From Prillingera fragicola (Eukaryota; Basidiomycota; Tremellomycetes; Trichosporonales; Trichosporonaceae), in assembly GCA_002335605.1 (NCBI GenBank), contig BEDY01000001.1:186001-250000 (forward strand): a DNA stretch of 64,000 bases, given 5' to 3'. The first letter of the stretch is position 1. Each line of letters starts with the position of its first letter. The notes beneath the pieces were generated by a model. It had not been told where the DNA came from, made no database searches, and worked only from the letters and a program-made list of their open reading frames with translations. Below are positions 11,065 to 22,177 of this stretch, one piece after another. The position numbers and the translations under genes are program-made.

Positions 11065-12594
11065 TCACAATACCCAGCCAGCCACTGCAGCGCCGCCGAC
11101 GGCCCAGAGCGACACACCCAACCGCGTAGCGGCGCTTCCACCGCCCGTCGCCGCACCAGTGGCGTTCCTCGCCATACCCCAGTCGCCATTGCCCTCCGCG
11201 AGTCGCGCAAAGCCAACCTGGGGCGGATTGGTGTACTTGAGCGCGGTGTAGACGTTGCGCAAGAACGGAGCACCGAGGTCGAGGGTCACGGCCGCCTCAA
11301 CGGCTAGGATGGAGCCGATGCACTCCGTCGACGCGTGGGCTCGGTAGCGCAGATTGACTGGGTTCATGCTGATAGATGTGCCGCCAAAGATGAAGGTGAC
11401 GTTGGTCGTCAGGTCGCAGGGGACAGTGTACATGCCTTTCTCGGAGTAGTCGTTCGTGGGCGCCAGTGGTGCGGCGCCTGGAATGTGCGAGTACAGCTGT
11501 TTGGCCACGGGAGCCATGATGCGGAGAAAGGAGTCGCTTGGGTTGAACGAGACTACGGGAGAGAGGGGGTCACCGGGCACGAGTTGCAAGAGGTCGTTTA
11601 CGAGCTGGTGCCTCGACCAGGACGCGTTGGCAATGTCGAGTGGTTTGTTGTCGACGAGTAATGCGTCTAGGCGCGTGTCAAAGGTGTTTGTGCTGGTGAG
11701 ATTCGTAAAGGTCCCAGTGTAGTGCGATGGGTTTACGCCGCTGGCATCAGTTAGCAATGCCACGGGCGAGGAACCTACCCAAAGGTAATCTCGCCGCTGT
11801 TTTGTATCAGCTCCTGCAGTGACGAATCACTGTTGGACCGTGCAGTTTGGTTGCCTTGCGCGAGGTAGAGTCCCAGTACCGATTCAGGCCAGGTTGCGGC
11901 AGCCGTCTGGATAAGAGGGGCTTTCGTCCCAGAGTCTGTAGAGTTGCCCAGACGCATGCCAATGCCTAGAATCCCTGGTGCCCAGTTCTCGAGGTACGTC
12001 GTGAGGTCGGTTTCGTTGTCCCCAGGCTTTCCAGTGACGCTGTCCAGACTGACTGAGAGAATTAGCACGGTAGCGGCATGGCAACTCACCAAACATGGCC
12101 TTATCCAAGCTCCTTCCGCCGAGCACAACGGCGTCCGAGCCAGAGTCGCCGGTGGCCCAAAGCGAGTCGAGGATGTCAAAGTACCCAGACTCGTTCACAT
12201 AGCTCGAGCTTGCATCGCGGTTGAAAAGGGTAAGCTGCGGGCTTGTCTGGCACTCGGTACAGCTGGCGTCGAACAGGATCATGTCAATCTCCTTGGTTTG
12301 CAAGCTGACGCGTATCGTTTGGGGCGGGGTGCTGGAAGTCTCAGCGTTGGGCAATCACGATATGCTCACCCGATCTGTACTTGAACACCGTAGGTGTCAA
12401 ACATGGGCATGAGCGAGAGTCTGTACCATTAGCTGGGACTCGGCAAGGAGGTGTAATCACGGATCACGTTTGCTCAATCCTCGAGCAGGAGCAGGTGAGC
12501 GTACCAGTGGAGCGCTGGTGGCTTGGCCCGATGCCCAAGCATGGCCTGGTTCAGCGAGCAGGGTGCCTAGCAGAATGAGAGCAGGGATCAGCAT
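11065..12594 (-). CDS. Aspartic-protease-fold (A1-like) GPI protein, probably inactive, 458 aa
   Basis: Five exons: 12461-12594, 12370-12420, 12090-12331, 11779-12052 and 11065-11740; introns are 36-40 nt and all phases agree. The N-terminus is a signal peptide (MLIPALILLGTLLAEPGHA) followed by a Kex2-type site SKRDP. The pepsin landmark YGVQVQIGTPPQ is followed by MILFDASC where an active enzyme has a DTG triad, so the first aspartate is kept but TG is changed to AS. The second active site aligns with VVSFNPSDS, where Asp reads Asn. Late A1 landmarks remain: CDLTTNVTFIFGGTSI and LGAPFLRNVYTAL. The end is an NG/S-rich stretch plus hydrophobic tail, typical of a GPI anchor. I therefore call a cell-surface pseudoprotease; substrate binding without cleavage is inference. 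Many N-X-S/T sites suggest glycosylation. Confidence 0.8.
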
Positions 12595-13149
12595 GTTGAT
12601 GGTTGTCAGTGCAGTGTAAGGCTGTTAACACATGGTGGCAAAGCATGCTAGGAGAGAATGGGAGATGGAGAGAGTGGTGGTGAGCGGCCATTGCTCGATG
12701 ACCGCCGGCTTGGCACAAAGGGGGCTCCGCATTCTCGGCCCAGGAACTGTAGCCCCTGACCGTCCACCCGACATGCATACTACTTTGTAGAGTTCCAAAC
12801 ATCTATCAACAGAACAGCAGGGCGAGGGGAGACTGCGAGATAGACAGAGAGGGAGATGCCCAGTGGCCAAGGATGGCAAGTGAGATGAGATATGGAGATA
12901 CTGCATCCTGGATCATGTCAGCATCTCTCTCTCCTTTCTTGCTCACTCAGTATCTCAATCTCAATCTCTTTCCATAATATCAGGGCTATCCCGGTAACCA
13001 GGAACACCTTCTTCTCAAAGGCCGTATTGTTCATCAACCAGACATGGCCGAGAACGGTGGGGCAAGCCACTCTGGGAATCAAGCTGGAAAGTTAACATCT
13101 CACACTCTCTCATCAACAGACACGCCCAGTGACGCCGAGCCTCCCTGCG
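12595..13149. promoter_or_regulatory. Divergent promoter region of two secretory-pathway genes
   Basis: The 555 bp lie between the starts of the aspartic-protease-like gene (minus, 12594) and the type I membrane protein gene (plus, 13150). It is rich in purine runs on one side and CT repeats near 12925-12975. No further gene is seen. Co-expression of the two surface proteins from this shared region is possible but not shown. Confidence 0.4.
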
Positions 13150-14847
13150 ATGACGGTTCAAAGCCTCATAGCTCTCGCCTTACTGGCGACATCGGGCCTC
13201 GCTCTGGGCAGTGTTCCTTTCACAATCCCCTTCAACGTGACCCTAAGCGACATACACGCTGTGTTCCGGTACAACTTGAACAACGACTCCACCCCGGTCT
13301 GGCAACACACTCGAATTGGCCCCTCCTGCTCGCTCTCACCAGCTCCTTCCGGGACTTGCACGTCGATGCATCTGGCCACACTCGATTCGCTAGAAGGGAA
13401 CAAGCCACGGGTCGCCTTACCAGATTTCTACGGCACGGGGCTCTGGCTTGTTGGGAACGTCAACGATTACGGGAGCAGCCTCGATGGACCACTGGCCGTG
13501 TCAGTGAACGGATCAAGGATCTCCCCAGACGCAACCGCTGGGGACACCCTCTTTGGCACCAGCAGCCTGCCCTTGCAGTATCACTCTCGCGGCGAGGTCA
13601 GCCTTGATGAGCCGGGCAACATTACCTTCCTCGGCGCGACGTTCCAGTGGACAATGACGGCGCAGGTGTAGGTTTGCCCCACATGGAAATTGCTAACCCG
13701 CAGACTCAAGGTCTCTGATTTAATCGTCGCCACCCAGGAGTGCGTGTCCGGCGGCCAGCCCAACAGCTTCTTCAGATCTACTGGCTACTGGAGAGTCACC
13801 GACGTGATCGAAGGACGAAGTAGGTGTGTTATCCTCTGCGCGGTACTGACACTTCAGACGGGGGAGGATCAATGGCGTACACACACTTGCGATCAGGCTC
13901 GTCAAGCAATGAGCCCCGTCCGCAATCGTCCTTCACCGTCCCGGCCAACACCTCGTTCATGATGCTCAACGGCAGCATGGGTCCCGACCAAGGTCAGATC
14001 TCAGTCCAGGTCTCGCCGCTTCCACCGTATAGCAACGGCGACCTCCCGCCACCAGCGGTCCAGCACTCGCGGATCCCACAGCGCGACGCAGTGTTCTACA
14101 TGACTACACTCGATCCAGGTGTCGAGTACAACGTCACGATATCTGCTGGAGAGTTCAACGGGTCCAGCATCGCGGGCATCCACTCGGCGACGTTTTGGTC
14201 TGGCGTCTCGTGAGTCCCGGTCACTGCCCAGCTAACACCTCAGCGCCGACTCTGCAACCCCAGCGGGGAACCGGCTGAGCAAAGGCGCAATAGCAGGTAT
14301 CGCCGTCGGTTCAGTCCTCGGCGTATCCCTCCTTCTCGCCCTAGCCTGGTGGCTCTTCAGGCGCAGGCGCGCACCGAAACACACTGGCAACAGTGCCGAG
14401 ATCATGATGGACAACAACATGTCGTCCGCCGCCGCCCTCGTTCCTCCCGCAACTCCGGACCCAAGTGATGTTCCTGCAGCACCGCCGCCCCCAGCAAGCC
14501 GAGGAGACAAAGGCGCCTCCAACATCATGTAAGCCCCCAGCTCAGACCAAGCTAACCCCAGCGCACACCTAACCCGTGCCCGCCACGACTCGCACTTGGG
14601 CTCCCCCTCGACCCCCTCCCGCTCCCCCGTCCTCCCCGGCAGCACGTCGGCATTTCACAGCAGCGTATCTCCCGTCTTCCCCGCGGGCCCTTCGAGGCCG
14701 AGGGTGGAGCAGGAGCGCGACGCGGGGGCCGTGGACGACGAGGTGGAGCTCGTGCCGCCCAGCTACGATCCGGCTTGGGCTCAGCGGCGACCGCGTGAGG
14801 CTCGGCCGGCGGTTGATCCCGCAGCTCGCATGTTGGGGCTCAAGTAG
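13150..14847 (+). CDS. Type I single-pass membrane protein, 518 aa
   Basis: Five exons: 13150-13667, 13704-13819, 13858-14209, 14244-14528 and 14562-14847; introns are 36, 38, 34 and 33 nt, all in phase. The ATG at 13150 opens a signal peptide (LIALALLATSGLALG). The ectodomain of about 330 residues has many N-X-S/T sites, two Cys in the first part (SCSLSPAPSGTC) and beta-rich sequence such as EYNVTISAGEFNGSSIAG. One transmembrane helix follows (AIAGIAVGSVLGVSLLLALA) with a stop-transfer WWLFRRRRAP, then a Ser/Pro-rich cytosolic tail of about 160 residues. This layout is common in basidiomycete surface proteins that resemble sensors or adhesins; I see no domain that fixes a ligand. The 33-nt last intron is the shortest in the window. 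Confidence 0.75.
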
Positions 14848-14914
14848 GCCGCGGTGGCGTGGGCTAGAGGTAGAGATGGTCATAGCAGCTAGCAGCATGT
14901 ACAACAGCATTGCA

Positions 14915-16111
14915 CTACGCCTCCCCACCCACCGCCGCAGAGCCACGTTCCTTCCCCAACCCTCTGGCCACATCCCCCCACTGCCGAATCCCCCAGATCC
15001 CCCTCTCGGCCTCCCACTCGGCGGTACTGAGGACGCGCAACCGAGACCGCATATCGAGCACGGCCTCGTCGGCGGCGGTTTTGCCCCACTCCTTTTCCCC
15101 CTCGCGCCAAAACTTTTGCTGCGTCAACGACCGCACCTGCGGTTCAGCCTTGGAGGCGACTTGGCGTGCCCACTCCTGGTGAAAGTCTGTGCCTTGATCA
15201 ACATCCTGCGGGGATGTTGATATTGTTTCTAGCCCGACGAGGACGGTGTTGGTGCCCTTTGGAGCGCGGGCGATGGCGCTCGCGCAGGTCCGGACGGCTG
15301 TGCTGGCGGCGTGCTCGGGCTGGAGTGGTGGTGCGGGGCTGAAGCAGAGTACTAGCTGCCTGGGCCGGGAGCCATTGTAGAATGGCTCGATTGGGTTGAG
15401 AAGTGGTTGCTGCGGGGGTAGAGGCAGGGTGTAATGAAGCACCACTGTGGGACGGTTGTTCATGTGCAGCGTCTGGAAGGGCCCAGTCGGGTGGGTGGCG
15501 ATGGTGGTGATGGGGGCCGCGAAGAGGGGGTGCGGGGTTGCGCGGCTCGGTGCTGCGTAGATGTAGGGTGTGATGTGGAAGAGTTTGAGATTGTCGACTG
15601 CGCGAATCAGAGAGTCGAGTGGGTGGCCGAGCTTGAGAGTTTGAGGAGGAGGCTGGCCTGTGACGGCGGCGGAGGCTTCGATGAGGTCAGCTAGCCAGGT
15701 GGTGAGAGGGTGGAGAAGATCAGAGGGGGTGGTGAGAATCCGGATAGTGTGGAGGAGGGTCGCGTGCGTTGTTGCATAGTCGGTTATGGCGTCGTGGAGG
15801 AGGGTACGAGATGGGGTGGTGCTGTTGGGGTCGAGCGCGGGGAAGAGCAGAGGTGGGAGCGGGGTGTGCCCGCTCGGTGTGGTAAAGACAAGAGTTGGTG
15901 GAGCGTGTGTGGGGCTGAGTGGGCGGTGTGATGAGAGAGTAAGTTGGGTACAGAGGCAGCGTTCAGCTGCTGCGGCGGCTGTCCGGCATGTTGCCCGGAT
16001 GGAGAGGAGCGTGGCTTGGGATGCGGAGGCGATGACGGCGTCCAGAATGTGGGGGAATGAGAGAATGTCTATAGAGCCTGCAGGAGTCTTTGGTCGTGCA
16101 GGAGTGGTCAT
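14915..16111 (-). CDS. F-box-like protein, divergent member, 398 aa
   Basis: A single-exon frame. The ATG at 16111 is preferred over one at 16192 because it places the F-box-like motif near the N-terminus as in the paralogues. Residues ~15-60 (DILSFPHILDAVIASASQA, then LLSIRATCRTA) match the F-box-like start of the 44-52 kb array (PHIFERIVQLAP, LLALRATSR). The body has a likely beta strand VVLHYTLPLPP and FYNGSRPRQLVLCFSPAP, similar in place to the body of the array proteins, but the end (EWARQVASKAEPQVRSL and onward) lacks their VGxxQYxLETD signature. Upstream in-frame sequence (STALFFILLHAI) could act as a membrane segment if the earlier ATG is used. An E3-adaptor role is only inferred from the F-box likeness. 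Confidence 0.6.
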   Translation of the reverse strand: MTTPARPKTPAGSIDILSFPHILDAVIASASQATLLSIRATCRTAAAAAERCLCTQLTLSSHRPLSPTHAPPTLVFTTPSGHTPLPPLLFPALDPNSTTPSRTLLHDAITDYATTHATLLHTIRILTTPSDLLHPLTTWLADLIEASAAVTGQPPPQTLKLGHPLDSLIRAVDNLKLFHITPYIYAAPSRATPHPLFAAPITTIATHPTGPFQTLHMNNRPTVVLHYTLPLPPQQPLLNPIEPFYNGSRPRQLVLCFSPAPPLQPEHAASTAVRTCASAIARAPKGTNTVLVGLETISTSPQDVDQGTDFHQEWARQVASKAEPQVRSLTQQKFWREGEKEWGKTAADEAVLDMRSRLRVLSTAEWEAERGIWGIRQWGDVARGLGKERGSAAVGGEA

Positions 16112-16653
16112 TATGGCGTGCAGTAGGATGAAGAAGAGAGCTGTAGAGACCGGTGATGGAGCAAGTCGAGTGGAGGGAGATGAGGAGGGCATGATGACGT
16201 AATGTCCATGTGAAACCAGCATGACCACCAATGTTTGGTTCCATTGCCACCCACCAGCCACATTGTCCTCTTGACATTGCTCTCCCCTCCAACTGTTTGA
16301 CATGAAACGCAATCTAAAATGCTCAGAAAGCCAAGGTCGTACAGTAGTGCTACAACTGCCCAACCGACGGGGCAGGGAATCCCCCTTCACAACCTCCACG
16401 GCCCACCACCACTCCCCTGGCGCCAGAGGTGGACGAGCGGCCGGAGGTTCGGGACCGAGACCACGGCATGATGTCGAGCTTGGCATCGCAGTCCCGGTGT
16501 CCTGCTGCTCCCGTACTGGATCTCCGGACCCAGCGCCTGTCCCAAGCAACTCGGTCGCATGACAAGGTCCCAGTTCATTCGCTAATCACTACAGCATCCG
16601 CTCATATCCGCTTGCTATTGTTACAGCTCACTCTCGCGCTACAGCTCACCCAC
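16112..16653. other. Intergenic region between two minus-strand genes
   Basis: These 542 bp lie 5' of the F-box-like gene and 3' of the gene at 16654-17436. In-frame open sequence extends upstream of 16111, but it does not look like protein of this family. No repeat or RNA gene is seen. Confidence 0.4.
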
Positions 16654-17436
16654 TCACAACTGCCCCATCCCCCGCTGTGCCATCTCCCTCTCAAACCCGG
16701 CAACCGCGCGATCCATCAAGAACCGCATGTACAGCCGATGCACGGCCCACAGAACCGGGCCAAGATCCATGTCGAGAAAGCTCGCGCCATAGCTGACCAG
16801 CACCCCGCCGGGGGCAGGCACACACGCGAGCTCTTGCACGCCTTGGATGAAATTCTCCTTGGTGCCGCCTGTAGCAGGATTCCGCATGACGACGGACATG
16901 GGCGAGCGGTCCAGGACTCGGCCAAAGGAGCAGCTCGACGCGACCCCGGCCGCGCGGTAGGCGGCGTTTTCGATGCGGATGGTCCAGATGCCGTGATAGC
17001 TGGCCAGAAGGGCTGCGAGCGCTGGCGTCGGGGGTGTGCCGCGCCCCCGACGCGGGCGGAGCGTGGGGGACGTGCCGGCAACGCCGAGGTTGTCGGGGCT
17101 GCACTGGTCCGGGGAGCTGCCGAGGAGCTCCCAGGGGGATGGTATTGGGGTGGAGGGCGGGGTGGGCGGGGCGTCGGCGAAGGGGTAGTATGGCTTTGAG
17201 ACCTCTTCGACGGTTGCTGCAGGGCAGGCGGTCGGGGTGTGGGCTTGGGGGTTGTGTCGCAGAGGGATATAGGCGTAGACGTACTCTAGGCCGACCACCT
17301 TGCCGACGGTGGAGGGCAGGTGTGGCGTCAGGTGGTACGCCGCAGGGGGTGACATTGGGTAGGTTGTTGTCAGGCGGTGGATCTCGTACCCGGCCGCGGC
17401 AGCGGTGAGGACGCCAAGGGCTGCGAGAGTAGTCAT
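16654..17436 (-). CDS. Hypothetical membrane-anchored protein, 260 aa
   Basis: Single exon. The ATG at 17436 opens a hydrophobic N-terminal segment (TLAALGVLTAAAAGYEI) that should act as a signal anchor. The middle has a proline-rich run (YYPFADAPPTPPSTPIPSPW) and a basic patch (TLRPRRGRG). The C-terminal 120 residues look folded (SYHGIWTIRIENAAYRAAG, MSVVMRNPATGGTKENFIQ, ASFLDMDLGPVLWAVHRL) and hold few cysteines. I do not recognise a family. Continuous GC-rich codon use without stops, and the clear anchor, support a real gene. Confidence 0.6.
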   Translation of the reverse strand: MTTLAALGVLTAAAAGYEIHRLTTTYPMSPPAAYHLTPHLPSTVGKVVGLEYVYAYIPLRHNPQAHTPTACPAATVEEVSKPYYPFADAPPTPPSTPIPSPWELLGSSPDQCSPDNLGVAGTSPTLRPRRGRGTPPTPALAALLASYHGIWTIRIENAAYRAAGVASSCSFGRVLDRSPMSVVMRNPATGGTKENFIQGVQELACVPAPGGVLVSYGASFLDMDLGPVLWAVHRLYMRFLMDRAVAGFEREMAQRGMGQL

Positions 17437-18092
17437 TGCTGGGTGTGATTGTTGTAGTTATTGTTGTTGTCGTTTGGGATGGTGACTTGGCCCAGTGACT
17501 ACCGCCTGCCCAGCTTTTTATCTCACCTGTGCGCCATGCTTGGCGGTGACTCGCGTCCGAGACTCACCGACTCGTCTCTGCGTATCGCTACTCACCGAGT
17601 CCCTGCATGCAGATATGCCAAGCGCACATGCACGACGGATCGCACCGGCGACGTTGGCCGAGTGTTGCGTGGAAGTGCACCACCAGGTTGCCGTACGGAA
17701 CAAACCGCGCCCACCCAATTCGCCCTCGGCGGCTATCAAGATTGGTGATTCGTCTCTAATCGATTGGTGATATGCATCGCCGCTCCGGCCATACGCTCCA
17801 TGCACATGCTCCGTACCGTAACCAGCTACCAGTGCCGCATGCATGGGCGGCACGTGCCGCAGGCTGCGGCTCCGCACTGTTCCGAGCAGGTGCACGTCGG
17901 TGACCGTTGGGTGGATGTGCCTGGATCCTCGGCGATCAACTGGTGAGTGACCGCCTCTCGTACTGTGTGTGGTTGCCGGGGCGGCCCGACATGATTCCCA
18001 ACCTGGTTCCAACTTTGGCATGCTGTGGTATTTGGCACATCTGTCAGTGCTTTGAGCCTGTGCTGCTGCTGTGCCGCGGGATGCCGCGGTGC
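17437..18092. other. Intergenic region
   Basis: About 650 bp. A 192-codon frame on the minus strand has no domain, an even spread of His, Arg and Cys, and no start context, so I treat it as chance. No RNA gene or repeat is seen. Confidence 0.4.
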
Positions 18093-18308
18093 TCACAGGT
18101 GGACATGACGTGAATGGTGATCTCGGCGACAGTGGCGATTACATCCATCCCCGGTTCCTAGTCTACCACTGGCTGCCGTTTCGTTACCTTGGACGTCCAT
18201 GCAAAAGGTGGGGTTGAAGTCAGGGTACAGGGAAAAGCCGGGGGCGCGGATTATGGGAGTCGCGCCGCTAACGGTGAGGAGGGGGAGGAGGGTAACGACC
18301 GCGAGCAT
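18093..18308 (-). pseudogene. Truncated copy of the ricin-B-type lectin-like gene
   Basis: The ATG at 18308 opens a signal peptide (MLAVVTLLPLLTVSGATP), then a segment ending FCMDVQGNETAA that matches FCMDVQGNNRADG of the intact-looking lectin gene about 1.1 kb upstream on the same strand. After that point the frame becomes Arg/His-rich and ends at 18093, with no QxW lectin repeat. It is therefore a broken or newly truncated duplicate, or a short secreted peptide if still expressed. I saw no downstream exon that restores the lectin. Confidence 0.55.
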
Positions 18309-18847
18309 TGTGCTTGTTGTCTGGCGGGTGGTGGATTTGTGATGAGTGACACGTGGGGTGAGGCAGCCAGGTGAACGGCACCCTGGAGTGTCGCTACCGA
18401 CCGCTAGCACTTGGCTCCCACCACACTGCCTCGTAGGCACAACAAGCAATGCATATGTATGAGGGAGACGGTTCATACAATGTATGTATAACAGTGCATA
18501 TGTCCAGCAGGCCACACACGAACGTTGCATACGAGTGTCAACTGTTGACCGAGGTTAGCCCCCGGCCGGTCGGCCACATGCCCCGGCGCGTCGCTCGGTG
18601 TGGCGGTGCACTCCACCTTGCGGTCGACGAGAATAGGGATGCAAGCGTGTGACTCGTCTCGAGGTGCCTCTTTGTCAGGTGTCAGCTGTCGCTGTCAGTC
18701 AACCCAAGACGGAGTGCACAGAGAGGGAGTGCATCCTTCAGCGGGGCACGCGGAAAGCCGCCACAATTGTTCATTCTCACTACTGTCCTTCCTACTGTTC
18801 TCTCAACTAGTGTCCAAGCGCCACAGGGGAGCTCCCGAACATGTGAG
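18309..18847. other. Intergenic region between lectin paralogue and relic
   Basis: The 539 bp between the truncated copy and the lectin gene show no frame resembling lectin and no other feature. Confidence 0.4.
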
Positions 18848-19608
18848 TCACTGCTCGCGGGCAAAACGGAGCTTGCGCGCGAGGAGCATGTTGGTGGTCC
18901 ACTTCTGGTTGGCCGAGCCATCAAAGCAGGTCCACATCTGGAGAGGCGTGCCGTTGGCCTTGTTGCCGTCCGTGAGATCGAGGCAGACGTTGCCTGCGCA
19001 GCTGTTAGTGCCTGTGTAGCGACGAGCGCAGCGAGTAGCGTGTACCAGAAGGGGACGGGGGCTAGGTTAGCAGCCGCGAACAGTCCGGCAGGATGAAAGG
19101 AAGGGAAGGGGACTAACCGGTGCCACCGATGTGGAGCGTGTCGTCGCCAGTGTAGGTGAACTGCTGGGCGCTCGCGCCGGCGCGGCAGGTCTGGATGGTC
19201 GTGCGGGCGCCGTCGCCGGCCCACCCGGCGTCGAGACAGAAGTTTGAGCCCTCCAGGCGGACCTGGCCCGTGCCGCGAGAGAAGACCCACTTTTGAGCCC
19301 CAGAGCCGTTGCATTCGTAGCTGTTTGTCAGCGATGCTGCAAGCTGAGTGTGCCACGCTGTGCGGCACAATTGGGTAGGGAGGTGGAGCCTGGATTAGGA
19401 GAAGAGTTGGCACTCACAGCTGAACCGCCGTGCCGTCGGCCCGGTTGTTACCCTGGACATCCATGCAGAACCCCACGTCGCCGTTGGGGTGGACAGCGAT
19501 ACCGACGGGGGTGGGCAGGTCTACAGGGGGGACGTCGGTGTCCTGAGGGGCCGGGGCGGCGAGCGCGAGCACGGCGAGGGTCGAGAGAAGGAAGGTCTTG
19601 GTAAACAT
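18848..19608 (-). CDS. Secreted ricin-B-type lectin (beta-trefoil) protein with apparent frameshift
   Basis: Exon 1 is 19418-19608, exon 2 19118-19320 and exon 3 18848-18994, with phases that agree at both joins. The protein has a signal peptide (FLLSTLAVLALAAPAPQ), then beta-trefoil repeats with the usual landmarks: FCMDVQGNNRADGTAVQL, GAQKWVF, FCLDAG, VCLDL, NQKW. It is a carbohydrate-binding fold of the CBM13/ricin-B type; there is no catalytic chain, so no toxin activity is implied. In exon 3, at 18958-18962, the sequence reads CAAAGG where the lectin reading requires one A fewer; as given, the frame leaves the lectin after VCLDLTDGN and stops early. This is either a sequencing indel or a real truncation. 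Length to the homology-based end would be about 180 residues. Confidence 0.6.
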
Positions 19609-21062
19609 TGTTGTGCTGCTTTGGGGTAATTGAGTGTGGTTTATTGAAGTGGTGAAGGCGCTGGGAGATGAGGAAGCTGAGCTGATGAGTTGGACATCAG
19701 TTTAGGTGCTCTTTTATGCCTGCTCGCTGTCGGCTGCGCGTGGGTCGCTCGGTACCCCTCCGCTGAAAGAAGGACGCTTCAAGTCCTTCTCCGCAACATT
19801 GTCGCGCAGCGGTGTGCTAATCGTGTTAGTGTGTCCCCTCATGGCAGCACGGAGACGGCGTGGGAGGGCGCCGCAGCACACGTCGTCGGCGATGCCCAAG
19901 TTTGCTTGGCATTTCGGAGCTAGCGAGGGGGTGCGGGGTATGTACTGCGTTGATGTGCTTTGTGTCGCTTGCAGACGCATGAGGATATGGCACATGAGGA
20001 ATTGAGTAACATTAGAAGCAAACAAATGTGGAAGAGGTCGGTTCAGGTCGGTTTCCTGCATCGCCACCTGTATCAATTCGCCGATCGGTCAATTCACCGT
20101 CTTGGCACATGCTGCCAGCGTCTTGTGGACCGACGTATGCATAGGAATGTCAGCAGAACAGCAGACTCAGACTAGACTCGTATACATACCACACTACCTG
20201 TCCCTTTAGATACCTCGGTATGCTTGCGGTCACGAGTAGTAGCATGTGGCCAGAGAGTCCCCGAACGCCGAAGTCAGCTGCCCAGCTGGACGCGCTGCTG
20301 CGCCTAACACTTGTGCCAAACTTTACGGCCCCCTCGCTGCTCGCTGATGAAGATGTCGGGTCGCTTGGAGTAGGCTGTGCTCGGTATGATGATGGATAAC
20401 TGGGGCACGGGAATGCACGCTTGTGTGGTTGACGTCGTCAACTATGGGTGGCGTCAGTTGAGACATTGGAGCATGGCCTGCATGCGACGAGTGAACGACC
20501 ACGGTATACATCTGCAGAGATCATCTGACGCGGAGAAGCTGAACTCGGCAGGCTCGGTCACTGCGACAAGTGAGATGGGCGACAAGTACTATGCATCGCA
20601 GTCCGCTCCACCGAGAATCCCCCACTCGGAACTCCCCGGCCTGAGCGCCAGTGAGTCACCGACCACACCCGGGTGACAGTCGCTCCCCCACTACTGGCAC
20701 TCATCACCAATTCACAGCCCCCGTTGGTGATGCGGGCAGCGGGCACGCATGCAATTAGTTATGCTCTTGACGCCAAATTCGTATCACTAGTTGCTGCTGG
20801 CCATCATTCTCGGCGGAGTGGCTCGGGCGGCCTCGGAGTGCGGCTTGCGGACCTTCGTTACTGCGAGTTTCCGCCAGACAGTACAGTACATAAAGTCAGT
20901 CACCAAGGACACTAACTCGGGCACCATCACAAGCAACAAGCAACAATCACCTCTCTCTCAGACACTTCAACTTGAGCAATCCGGCATACAAGCCCCCGTC
21001 TCAGAACCCACCACCCAATCACCACCGCCAGCCCCCAACAACGAAGTAGCGAAACAGCCACA
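19609..21062. other. Long intergenic region
   Basis: About 1.45 kb with only short, unconvincing frames. From 20930 to 21060 the plus strand becomes rich in CAA and ACC, as expected for the 5' leader of the small ORF that starts at 21063. No repeat or RNA gene was recognised. Confidence 0.4.
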
Positions 21063-21446
21063 ATGAACCTCCCCGGAACCATAGTCGACCTAGCCTCCCA
21101 AGCCTGGCAGACATGGACACGACTACCTTTCTCCCGCACCCCGTGTCGCGCACGTATCCTCGGATTTTTGCGTACCCGGCAGTTTGTCGCTCCCCCGGCT
21201 CTTACCCCTCGTTTGGCACCTCCTCCTCGAAGTCTCGGTTCGACTAAGGCAGCCAGTTTCGTGAATGCCACGAGGAAGCCCATCAGCAATTCTGCAGGAT
21301 ATGTCATAAAGCAAGGGGTCCCTGCCGCTGGAGAGAAGAAGGAGGGGCGGAAGAGCTTTGCCGATGCAGCGAGGGTGTGCAAGAGCCGTACCAGTATGGT
21401 GGTTATTGAGAGACACGTTAGGGTCGGTACTCGATGTCAGCAGTGA
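21063..21446 (+). CDS. Small hypothetical protein, 127 aa
   Basis: An ATG in good context (CCACAATGAAC) follows a CAA/ACC-rich leader. The product is basic, with an early amphipathic segment (LASQAWQTWTRLPF) and many Arg and Ala, which could suit a mitochondrial or nuclear protein, but there is no recognised domain. It may continue or change through an unseen intron near the 3' end. The coding status is uncertain. Confidence 0.35.
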   Translation: MNLPGTIVDLASQAWQTWTRLPFSRTPCRARILGFLRTRQFVAPPALTPRLAPPPRSLGSTKAASFVNATRKPISNSAGYVIKQGVPAAGEKKEGRKSFADAARVCKSRTSMVVIERHVRVGTRCQQ

Positions 21447-22177
21447 CTTGTGGCTGACTGCAATGAGTCTTAGGGCCCCTGTTCCAGTGCCTCCAGTTCC
21501 CTCATGAGCTGTGACTAAGCCAGGAGGCCACGTCCTGTTCGGTTTGTCGTGGGGGCGGCTGAGCCACAAGAGCGAGCTGCACCTCCTCCGGTGTGAGTCC
21601 AGACCAGCGGCCTGGCCAAAACTGATTGAACTTTTAATGATCTTCACTTTCTGTCTATACAGTATTGTCTCACTGATGTTGCTCTGGACAAGACACACCA
21701 AATGCGGCCAAGAAAATTATCTGTCTCTCTGTATTGTCTCACTGATGTTGCTCTGGACAAGACACACCAAATGCGGCCAAGAAAATTATCTGTCTCTCAG
21801 AGAGACGATTTCTGTTCTCCATTGCCCAAAGCGTCTGGTCTGTCTCATGATCAACGTGGCCGCTTGACAAGTTGTCATTTAATTATTCCATTTCCGGTGA
21901 TGTCCCGCCTGGGACGCGTTCTTGATTTAAACCCTTGGCCTTCAATCTGCCTCAAACACTTCTAAAGAGCTGACACATGTGTGTGGGATCCTAAGGCAGC
22001 GTGAAATGCAGGACAGGAGAAAGTCGTAACACAGTGTACAAGGACGACTGATGGATGATATAAACCACGATGCATTGTCAAGCCCAGTCCGTCGCTCGCA
22101 TCTGTGACAATCCGTGGAGAGAAGTCGTTACCAAAACAGCAATTTTCACAAACCAATGAGCCCTTCCTGCCATCAGG
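21447..22177. other. Intergenic region holding a 69-bp tandem duplication
   Basis: This 731-bp stretch separates the small ORF from the 3' end of the kinase-like gene. Apart from the two-copy repeat at 21662-21799 I see nothing in it. It is more AT-rich than coding DNA nearby. Confidence 0.4.
21662..21799. repeat. Two-copy tandem duplication, 69-bp unit
   Basis: Copy 1 is 21662-21730 and copy 2 21731-21799. Both start GTATTGTCTCACTGATGTTG and agree over 68 of 69 bases, the last base differing. Such near identity points to a recent duplication or an assembly duplication. It lies outside any gene I can support. Confidence 0.95.

Noticed and set aside
17518..18096. 192-codon minus-strand frame
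   Set aside because: No start context, domain or splice sites; residue use is unlike neighbouring genes.
18848..19608. Ribosome-inactivating toxin
   Set aside because: Only the carbohydrate-binding beta-trefoil is present; there is no catalytic chain.
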